This document shows positions 1 through 5,517 of a stretch of DNA of 9,691 nucleotides, one piece after another; within the stretch, counting starts at the first letter, position 1, and every line of letters starts with the position of its first letter. The stretch is taken from NCBI GenBank assembly GCA_034437275.1, contig DAOTUD010000176.1:1-9691 (forward strand), given 5' to 3'. Source of the DNA: TC-15 sp034437275 (GTDB lineage Bacteria > Chloroflexota > Anaerolineae > Aggregatilineales > Aggregatilineaceae). The notes beneath the pieces were generated by a model that saw only the letters and a program-made list of their open reading frames with translations, was not told the origin of the DNA and ran no database searches. The position numbers were made by a program, and so were the translations under genes.

Positions 1-53
1 AACGACCGTTGCTTCTTGCATTAACTCTGATAACTTGCGTGATCGGCCCGGAT
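1..53. other. Upstream edge, no gene seen
   Basis: A short, moderately A+T-rich stretch before repeat copy A. I see no convincing end of an upstream gene, no RNA gene, and no clear promoter. A TTGCAT at 16-21 has no suitable -10 box at normal spacing. Confidence 0.4.
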
Positions 54-148
54 TTTACCCCTATCCCCCCGGCCCCCTTTCCCCGTAAACGGAGAAAGAG
101 GGAGTAAGTGCGCGGTTAAGCCCCTCTCCACGCGCGGGGAGGGGTAAA
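54..148. repeat. Dispersed hairpin repeat, copy A
   Basis: A 95-base G/C-rich element that begins TTTACCCCT and ends GGGGAGGGGTAAA, so its ends are inverted repeats of each other. Inside are two stem-loops. Module 1 (77-98) has 9-base arms CTTTCCCCG and CGGAGAAAG around a TAAA loop, with one mismatch. Module 2 (121-144) has arms CCCCTCTCC and GGGGAGGGG around ACGCGC. Two relatives lie at 3529-3631 and 8337-8394. It contains no coding sequence and sits just upstream of the glpK promoter. It could act as a terminator for an upstream gene, an mRNA stabiliser, or a non-autonomous mobile repeat; the sequence does not decide which. Confidence 0.8.
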
Positions 149-193
149 CACGCGAGTTTCAACCGAGTTCGATACACTACCTATTTGCCGTGC

Positions 194-203
194 GGCACGT
201 GCC
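194..203. promoter_or_regulatory. 10-bp palindrome, possible operator at glpK
   Basis: GGCACGTGCC is a perfect palindrome that falls where the -35 element of the putative glpK promoter would be, 17 bases before the TATAAT at 221-226. The promoter has no good -35 match, so a regulator bound here is plausible. A 10-base palindrome is also expected by chance in G+C-rich DNA, so this is weak support. Confidence 0.25.
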
Positions 204-215
204 ACCATCGCCGGA

Positions 216-226
216 TGTTATATAAT
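216..226 (+). promoter_or_regulatory. Putative extended -10 promoter of glpK
   Basis: TGTTATATAAT reads as a TG extension followed by a strong TATAAT-like -10 box in an otherwise G+C-rich sequence, 48 bases before the glpK start. There is no good TTGACA 17 bases upstream, as is common for extended -10 promoters. Transcription would start near 232-235, giving a leader of about 40 bases. Confidence 0.45.
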
Positions 227-273
227 AGGGGCCATGTGTTATTCGAGTTGACTTTTTTACGAAAGGCGGTTGT

Positions 274-1779
274 ATGGCGAAATACATTTTAGCCCTGGAC
301 CAGGGCACCACCAGCTCGCGCGCGATCCTGTTCGACGAGGCCGGGCAGCCGGTCGCGACGGTGCAGCAGGAATTCCCGCAGATTTTCCCCCGCCCCGGTT
401 GGGTCGAGCACAACCCGCTGGACATCTGGCGCTCGCAGCGTGACATGGCGCGTGCCGTGCTCGACGAGCACAACGCCAGCGTGGGCGACATCGCCGCGAT
501 CGGCATCACCAACCAGCGCGAAACGACCATGATCTGGGACCGGAACACGGGCGAGCCGGTCCACAACGCGATCGTGTGGCAGTGCCGCCGCACTGCGCCG
601 ATGTGCGACCGCATCAAGGCCGAGGGCTTCGACGCCACCATCCGCGAAAAAACCGGCCTGGTGACCGACGCCTATTTTTCCGGGACGAAAGTCGCCTGGC
701 TGCTGGAGAACGTCAGCGGCGTGCGCGAGCGCGCCGAACGCGGCGAACTGGCCTTCGGCACGGTCGACACCTGGCTGCTGTGGAAGCTGAGCGAGGGCGC
801 GCTGCACGTGACCGACGTCACCAACGCCAGCCGCACACTGCTGTACAACATCCACACCGGCGATTGGGACGACGACATCCTGGCGTACCTGAACATCCCG
901 CGCAGCCTGCTGCCCGAGGTCAAGCCGTCGAGCGAAGTCTACGGCGAGACGGTGCCGCACCTGCTGGGCGCAGCCGTGCCGCTGGCCGGGATCGCCGGCG
1001 ACCAGCAGGCCGCGACCTTCGGGCAGGTGTGCCTGACGCCCGGCATGGCCAAGAACACCTACGGCACCGGCAGCTTCGTGGTGATGAACACCGGCCAGGA
1101 AGCGGTCGCGTCGGACACCGGCCTGCTGACGACCATCGCCTGGCAGCTCAGCGGGCAGCCGGTGATCTACGCGCTGGAGGGCAGCATCTTCATCACCGGG
1201 GCGGCGGTGCAGTGGCTGCGCGACGGCTTGCAGATCATCGACGACGCCGCCGAGGTCGAGCCGCTGGCCAGCAGCGTCGAGTCGGCGGACGGGGTGTACT
1301 TCGTCCCGGCCTTCGTCGGGCTGGGCGCGCCGCATTGGGACGCCTACGCGCGCGGCACGCTGGTCGGCATGACGCGCGGCACCACCAAAGCGCACATCGC
1401 CCACGCCACGCTCGACGCGATCGCGCTCCAGTCGCGGGATGTGCTGGACGCGATGCTGCACGATTCGGGGATCGAACTCAAGGCGCTGCGCGTGGACGGC
1501 GGCGCGGCGCGCAACAACATGCTGATGCAGATTCAGGCCGACGTGCTCGGCGTGCCGGTCCAGCGCCCAAAGGTGACCGAAACCACCGCGCTGGGGGCGG
1601 CCTACCTGGCCGGGCTGGCGGTCGGCTTCTGGCCGAACACCGATGTGCTCGCCGAGCAGTGGAGCATCGACCGTACCTTCGAGCCGCGCATGGCCGCGGA
1701 CGAACGCGCCGCATTGATCGCAGGGTGGCGGCGGGCCATCGAGCGCGCAGCCGCCTGGGAACAAGGAGAGAATTCGTAA
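274..1779 (+). CDS. glpK: Glycerol kinase
   Basis: Cytoplasmic ATP:glycerol 3-phosphotransferase of the FGGY kinase family, 501 residues, the usual full length. It makes glycerol 3-phosphate for glycolysis or lipid synthesis. Residues 9-16 (DQGTTSSR) form the phosphate-binding loop. The glycerol-binding set is present: R82-E83 (in NQRET), Y134 (in DAYFSGTK), and D243 (in GDQQAA). The C-terminal ATPase domain shows NTYGTGS (261-267), DGGAARNN (408-415), and TETTALGAAYLAG (435-447). H229, in the segment HLLGAAVPLAG, aligns from memory with the histidine that HPr phosphorylates in Firmicutes GlpK; E. coli GlpK lacks it. AAAGGCGG at 262-269 is a fair ribosome binding site for this ATG. The stop overlaps the next start by one base (TAATG), which implies translational coupling. 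No glpF or glpD is in view. Confidence 0.97.
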   Translation: MAKYILALDQGTTSSRAILFDEAGQPVATVQQEFPQIFPRPGWVEHNPLDIWRSQRDMARAVLDEHNASVGDIAAIGITNQRETTMIWDRNTGEPVHNAIVWQCRRTAPMCDRIKAEGFDATIREKTGLVTDAYFSGTKVAWLLENVSGVRERAERGELAFGTVDTWLLWKLSEGALHVTDVTNASRTLLYNIHTGDWDDDILAYLNIPRSLLPEVKPSSEVYGETVPHLLGAAVPLAGIAGDQQAATFGQVCLTPGMAKNTYGTGSFVVMNTGQEAVASDTGLLTTIAWQLSGQPVIYALEGSIFITGAAVQWLRDGLQIIDDAAEVEPLASSVESADGVYFVPAFVGLGAPHWDAYARGTLVGMTRGTTKAHIAHATLDAIALQSRDVLDAMLHDSGIELKALRVDGGAARNNMLMQIQADVLGVPVQRPKVTETTALGAAYLAGLAVGFWPNTDVLAEQWSIDRTFEPRMAADERAALIAGWRRAIERAAAWEQGENS

Positions 1780-2492
1780 TGTCAGACGCCAATGCACACC
1801 GCACCCCACAAAACAGCAAGTACCCGCGCTGCGTCGATGGCCGGGCCGGGGTAGTCTTCCTGGAACAGCAGCCCGACCACAGCTGGGCCGTGACGCTGCA
1901 AGGCGACGACGCCCGCGCCGAAAACGGGCCGCAGTTTTTGGGCGCGTCGCTGCTGTTCGTGCGCGCGCTGGAAGAGATCGCCGGGCGCGGACGGCTGCGC
2001 GCCTTCGACCTCGTCGAAGAAGCGTCCGAACGCGCCGGGCTGGGCCTCCAGATTCACCTGGACGACAATCACGGCGAGTACGATCTGGCGAACATGACCC
2101 ACGACGAACTGGGGCTGATGGTGCAGCACCACCACGCGGGCTGCGGCTTCGCGGCCTATGCATGGGGCGACGCCGGGTCCAGCGTGCTCAGCGAGGCCAA
2201 GCGGCGCGGCTGGCACGTGCAGGTGCTCACCGGCGCGCACACCGAACAGGGCGCGGTCATCAACCACCGCGCAGGCGAGACGTTCGACACTGCCGCCGCC
2301 GTCGCGGATGGCGCGGCCCAGTTCAACACCGACGTGGCCGAGGCGCGCAAGGTCTTTGATATCCTGGAACGGCAGATCAAGCAGCCGGGCTTCGCCGACA
2401 AAGCACAGAGCTGGATGATCGACACCTATAAAGATGTCGTCGTCGCGCTGGAAGGCGTCAAATCACCGGCGGCGATCGCTGAGCGTCATTAA
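1779..2492 (+). CDS. Cadmium carbonic anhydrase-like protein (CdCA repeat family)
   Basis: A 237-residue protein with no signal peptide. I recognise it by resemblance, recalled from memory, to one repeat of the diatom cadmium carbonic anhydrase CdCA1. CVDGR (18-22) matches the first metal-ligand Cys with the Asp-Arg pair. GPQFLGASLLF (50-60) matches the following Gly-rich strand. HLDDNHG (93-99) followed by AGCGF (120-124) matches the His and Cys ligands. GWHVQVLTGAHTE...VIN (144-162) and the helix around 181-197 match the later part. Expected metal ligands are C18, H93, and C122. The segment between H93 and C122 is much longer than in CdCA1 and carries H98, H108, and H117-119, so metal choice and activity may differ. 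The predicted reaction is CO2 hydration, but function in bacteria is unproven. The ATG overlaps the glpK stop, with AAGGAGA (1763-1769) as ribosome binding site inside glpK. Confidence 0.7.
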   Translation: MSDANAHRTPQNSKYPRCVDGRAGVVFLEQQPDHSWAVTLQGDDARAENGPQFLGASLLFVRALEEIAGRGRLRAFDLVEEASERAGLGLQIHLDDNHGEYDLANMTHDELGLMVQHHHAGCGFAAYAWGDAGSSVLSEAKRRGWHVQVLTGAHTEQGAVINHRAGETFDTAAAVADGAAQFNTDVAEARKVFDILERQIKQPGFADKAQSWMIDTYKDVVVALEGVKSPAAIAERH

Positions 2493-2500
2493 CCGCACCG

Positions 2501-2524
2501 GCAGGGGCACGCGCGTGCCCCTGC
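2501..2524. promoter_or_regulatory. Perfect 24-bp palindrome between genes
   Basis: Starts GCAGGGGCAC and ends GTGCCCCTGC, fully self-complementary over 24 bases. It lies 9 bases after the stop of the CdCA-like gene and 26 bases before the dehydratase start. As RNA it would fold into a 10-bp G/C-rich stem with a GCGC loop. No T-run follows, so it is not a classical intrinsic terminator. It could be an operator, an mRNA-processing or stabilising hairpin, or a partial attenuator. Confidence 0.6.
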
Positions 2525-2550
2525 TGCGCACCAAGTCAGGACAGGGTAGC

Positions 2551-3504
2551 ATGTTTGACGCCGTACAGGCCGCCTACGAACGCATCCAGGCCTATGCCAA
2601 CCGCACCCCGATCATGATCTCGCGCACGCTCGACGCGCGCATCGGGGCCGAGGTGTATCTGAAGTGTGAAAATTTCCAGCGGGTCGGCGCGTTCAAGTTT
2701 CGCGGGGCGCTGAACACCATCAGCCAGCTTTCCGACGCGGAGAAAGCGCGCGGCGTGATCACGTATTCGTCCGGCAACCATGCCCAGGCGGTCGCACTGG
2801 CCTGCAGGATGCTGGGCTTGCAGGCGACGGTCGTCATGCCGGAGGATGCCCCGCTGATCAAACGCCAGGCCACCGCCGGGTATGGGGCACGGATCGTGTT
2901 TTACGATCCCCAGACCGGCGACCGCGAGCAGATCGCCCGTGCGCTGGCCGCCGAGCACGGCTACACGGTCATCCCGCCCTACGACCACCCGCACATCGTC
3001 GCCGGGCAGGGCACCGCCGCGCTGGAACTGCTGCAAGATTTGCGGATGCTGGACTTTCTGCTGGTGCCGTGCGGCGGGGGCGGCCTGCTCAGCGGGTCAG
3101 CAGTGGCGGCCAGGGGGCTGTACCCGGCCTGCCAGGTGATCGGCATCGAGCCGAAACAGGCCGACGACGCGACGCGCTCCTTCCACACCGGGCGGCTGCA
3201 CACCGTCAGCAACCCGCCGACCATCGCCGACGGCACACGCACCCCGTCGCTGGGGCGGGTGACGTTCCCGCTGGTGCTGGAGTACGTCGACGATATGCGC
3301 ACCGTCACCGAGCACGCGATCATCGAGGCGGTGCAGTTTTTGTTCTACCGGATGAAGCTGGTCGTCGAGCCGTCCGGCGCGCTGGGGATCGCGGCCCTGC
3401 TCAGCGGGGCGGTCGAGGTCAACGGGCGGGTCGGCGTGATCATCAGCGGCGGCAACGTCGACGCCGCGATGATGACGCTGATCCTGAACGCGGCGGGGGA
3501 CTAG
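2551..3504 (+). CDS. PLP-dependent threonine/serine dehydratase or serine racemase family enzyme
   Basis: A 317-residue fold-type II PLP enzyme with no C-terminal ACT domain, so unlike feedback-regulated biosynthetic IlvA (about 500 residues). K49 in AFKFRGA is the PLP Schiff-base lysine. SSGNHAQA (73-80) binds the substrate carboxylate, with S74 in the place of the racemase serine. CGGGGLLSG (174-182) holds the PLP phosphate, and SGGN (299-302) contacts the pyridine ring. E200, A204, and D206 (EPKQADD) have the spacing of the divalent-metal site of serine racemase and threo-3-hydroxyaspartate dehydratase. Likely products are 2-oxobutyrate or pyruvate plus ammonia, or D-serine; sequence alone cannot choose. 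I take the ATG at 2551, where the family N-terminus begins and CAGGACAGGG lies just upstream. A start at 2434 in the same frame would overlap the previous gene and add unrelated residues. Probably the last gene of the glpK unit. Confidence 0.88.
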   Translation: MFDAVQAAYERIQAYANRTPIMISRTLDARIGAEVYLKCENFQRVGAFKFRGALNTISQLSDAEKARGVITYSSGNHAQAVALACRMLGLQATVVMPEDAPLIKRQATAGYGARIVFYDPQTGDREQIARALAAEHGYTVIPPYDHPHIVAGQGTAALELLQDLRMLDFLLVPCGGGGLLSGSAVAARGLYPACQVIGIEPKQADDATRSFHTGRLHTVSNPPTIADGTRTPSLGRVTFPLVLEYVDDMRTVTEHAIIEAVQFLFYRMKLVVEPSGALGIAALLSGAVEVNGRVGVIISGGNVDAAMMTLILNAAGD

Positions 3505-3528
3505 GTTTTTAATGCGCGCTGCCGCTCG

Positions 3529-3631
3529 TTTACCCCTCCCTAAATCCCTCCCCGTAAACGGCGAGGGACTTTGAGCACGTGCCGATTTCCCCCTCTCTGC
3601 GCGCGGGGAGGGGGCCAGGGGGAGGGGTAAA
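3529..3631. repeat. Dispersed hairpin repeat, copy B
   Basis: A 103-base element with inverted ends TTTACCCCTCCC and GGGGGAGGGGTAAA. It carries module 1 at 3546-3567 (arms CCCTCCCCG and CGGCGAGGG, loop TAAA) and module 2 at 3589-3614 (arms CCCCCTCTCT and GGGGAGGGGG, loop GCGCGC). Its two outer parts match the reverse complement of copy C closely, as if a module-2 segment of about 45 bases had been added in the middle. It lies 24 bases after the dehydratase stop and may terminate or stabilise that transcript. Confidence 0.8.
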
Positions 3632-3736
3632 TCGCCGGGATCATCACCGGAACAAACCTTAATCCGTGAAAGACCTCTCCCTGTGCGGCGGGGGCGCAAC
3701 TTTTGACGACGAAAGAGCAGAGACAAGGACCGGAAC
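3632..3736. other. Spacer before the vWA-FHA gene
   Basis: About 105 bases between repeat B and the next gene. TTGACG at 3703-3708 resembles a -35 box, but no -10 box follows at normal distance before the ribosome binding site AAGGA (3725-3729). I see no convincing promoter. Confidence 0.35.
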
Positions 3737-5335
3737 ATGCGAGCCGAGTTTGTATTGGATTATGATGTGATTGCCGTCGCGCGCGAGCACAACCTGTACG
3801 TGATGGCGCGCATCCAGGCCGACGCGCCGCCGGAGATCGGCGACCGGCGGCCCCTCAACCTGAGCGTGGTGCTGGACCGCAGCGGGTCGATGGGCGGCGA
3901 CAAGCTGGCGTATGTCAAGCAGGCGGCGGGCTTCCTGGTGCAGCGCCTGGGCGGCAGCGACCGGCTGTCCGTCGTGAGCTACGACCACCGCGTGACGGTC
4001 GACGTGCAGCCGGAGGCCGTCATCCACAAGGACCGCATCACGCAGGCCATCGACCAGCTGACAGCGGGCGGCACCACCAACCTCAGCGGCGGCTGGCTGC
4101 AAGGCTGCCAACTGGTGGCGGGCAACGTGGCCGACGGGCAGATCAACCGCGTGCTGCTGCTCACCGATGGGCTGGCCAACCAGGGCGTGACCGATCCGGT
4201 CCGGCTGGAGACGATGGCCCGCCAGAAGCGCGCCGAGGGCATCACCACCACGACGATGGGCGTCGGGATGGACTTCAACGAGGACCTGCTCACGCGCATG
4301 GCGTCCGAGGGCGGCGGCGCGTTCTACTTCATCGATAACCCGGACCAGGCCCCGCACATCTTCGCCGAGGAACTCAAGGACCTGTTGAGCGTGGTGGGCC
4401 AGAATCTCGTCATCACGCTGATCCCGTCGCGCGATGTGCGCATGGTGCGCCAGCTCAACGCCTACCCGACCGAGGATGTGCCGGGTGGGACGGCTTTCCG
4501 GCTGGGCGACCTGTTCGCCGAGGAGGTGAAATCCGTCGTGCTGGAGCTGTCGATCCCGGCGCTGGAGGACCTGGGCGAGGTGGAAGTCGCGCGGCTCAAG
4601 TTCGAGTATGACGAACTGGGCGAGGACTCCGTCACCCACCGCGAACTGGAGCTGCCAGTGATGGTCAACACCGTGCCGGAGGACGAGTTCGCCGAACAGG
4701 AGCCGGATGCCGAGGTGGTCAAGACCGCGCTGCTGCTGGAGGCGGCCCGCGCCCGCGAGCAGGCCATCGACCACGCCGACCAGGGCGCGTTCGACGAGGC
4801 GTCGCAGGTGCTCACCGACACCGCGTCGCTCATCCGCGACAGCGGCATCAACGACCCGGACCTGGAGCAGCAGCACGACATGCTGCGCGAGGAGGCGGTC
4901 GATATGGAGTTCGGCGCGGACCGTTACGACGCCTACGCGCGCAAGTCGACGCGCACCAAGTCCTTCTACACCGAGCGCCCCACCATGTCCGAGCACACCA
5001 CCATGCTGCATACCCGCCTCAAGCAGTCCCGCGATGCGCGCGAGCGCGACGGCGACACGCCGGACCTGATCACCTGGGGCCAGGACGCGCTGCGCATCCC
5101 CGACGACCTGCGCATCGGGCGCGCGGACGACAACGATATCGTCGTGCGCGAAAGCGAAGTCTCGGCCTATCACTGCCGCATCACCCGCGCGGACGACGCG
5201 CTGTTCCTGGAGGACCTGGACAGCACCAACGGGACTTTCGCCAACGGCGGGCAGGTGACCGGGCGCTTCCGCCTGAGCGTGGGCGACGTGATCACGGTCG
5301 GCACGCGCCTGTTCACGCTGGAAGGGGCGTCCTGA
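3737..5335 (+). CDS. von Willebrand factor A domain protein with C-terminal FHA domain
   Basis: A 532-residue, acidic, soluble protein with no signal peptide or membrane segment. Residues about 39-218 form a vWA domain with a complete MIDAS metal site: DRSGS (47-51), T114 in GGTTN, and D144 in LLTDG. A beta-rich region (about 224-312) and a helical region (about 325-400) follow. Residues about 457-528 form an FHA domain with LRIGR (458-462), S476 and H479 in SEVSAYH, and DSTNGTF (495-501), the usual phosphothreonine-binding residues. The linker at 404-426 is rich in Ser/Thr. vWA domains often hold protein partners through a metal ion, and FHA domains read phosphothreonine, so a role as adaptor in Ser/Thr-kinase signalling is inferred; no kinase is in view. 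AAGGA at 3725-3729 supports this ATG. It appears to be a single-gene unit. Confidence 0.9.
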   Translation: MRAEFVLDYDVIAVAREHNLYVMARIQADAPPEIGDRRPLNLSVVLDRSGSMGGDKLAYVKQAAGFLVQRLGGSDRLSVVSYDHRVTVDVQPEAVIHKDRITQAIDQLTAGGTTNLSGGWLQGCQLVAGNVADGQINRVLLLTDGLANQGVTDPVRLETMARQKRAEGITTTTMGVGMDFNEDLLTRMASEGGGAFYFIDNPDQAPHIFAEELKDLLSVVGQNLVITLIPSRDVRMVRQLNAYPTEDVPGGTAFRLGDLFAEEVKSVVLELSIPALEDLGEVEVARLKFEYDELGEDSVTHRELELPVMVNTVPEDEFAEQEPDAEVVKTALLLEAARAREQAIDHADQGAFDEASQVLTDTASLIRDSGINDPDLEQQHDMLREEAVDMEFGADRYDAYARKSTRTKSFYTERPTMSEHTTMLHTRLKQSRDARERDGDTPDLITWGQDALRIPDDLRIGRADDNDIVVRESEVSAYHCRITRADDALFLEDLDSTNGTFANGGQVTGRFRLSVGDVITVGTRLFTLEGAS

Positions 5336-5517
5336 TGCTGCTGGTTGGCGACACGGCAGAATAGCTCGTTTTTACCCCAGGTTATTCGTGGACGCTGTGC
5401 CGGGTTGCCGCGGGCTGCCCAATGCCGCTATGCTCTGAGTGTTGGGGAGCCGCCTGCATTTGTGATAGGCTCTACAAGGTTTTACTTCTTTCAGAATTAC
5501 CTAAACGGCGGAAAACT
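5336..5517. other. Intergenic region before ubiD
   Basis: 182 bases, less G+C-rich than the genes, especially after 5451. It holds a possible promoter (5405-5434) and probably the ubiD leader. It also has a lone TTTACCCC at 5371-5378 resembling one end of the hairpin repeats, but no matching second end or stem. No gene is supported here. Confidence 0.5.
5405..5434 (+). promoter_or_regulatory. Possible sigma-70-type promoter for ubiD-ubiA
   Basis: TTGCCG (5405-5410) and TATGCT (5429-5434) are 18 bases apart, each matching four of six consensus positions. Transcription would start near 5441, about 77 bases before the ubiD start. Such matches are frequent by chance, so confidence is low. Confidence 0.3.

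Noticed and set aside
289..2163. Very long open frame on the - strand (624 codons) opposite glpK and the CdCA-like gene
   Set aside because: It overlaps two well-supported + strand genes, its protein is low-complexity Arg/His/Val/Ala-rich with no motif, and such antisense frames are expected in G+C-rich coding DNA.
2434..2550. Longer N-terminus for the PLP enzyme starting at 2434
   Set aside because: It would overlap the CdCA-like gene by 59 bases in another frame, translate the palindrome, and add basic residues unlike the family, whereas 2551 fits the family start.
3501..3512. T-run (GGTTTTTAATG) after the dehydratase stop as an intrinsic terminator
   Set aside because: No stem precedes the T-run; the nearest stem-loops are in repeat B, downstream of it.
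3659..5173. Long - strand frame (504 codons) opposite the vWA-FHA gene
   Set aside because: Same codon-bias shadow: His/Val/Arg-rich, no domain, no ribosome binding site of note, fully covered by a gene with clear MIDAS and FHA motifs.
5335..5364. A 9-codon frame (MLLVGDTAE) whose ATG overlaps the vWA-FHA stop as TGATG
   Set aside because: Too short to support as a gene. It could be a remnant of a once-coupled downstream gene, but nothing in the following sequence supports that.
5371..5378. Lone TTTACCCC preceded by CTCGTT, as at the left end of repeat copy B
   Set aside because: No CCCTCC continuation, no stem-loop, and no GGGGTAAA partner nearby. An 8-base match is not enough to call a repeat remnant.
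5422..5517. Upstream extension of UbiD with a Cys-rich start (MPLCSECWGAACICDRL)
   Set aside because: No ribosome binding site precedes 5422, the family N-terminus begins at MAYAELRDF (5518), and base composition before 5518 is non-coding in character. The Cys pattern is probably chance.
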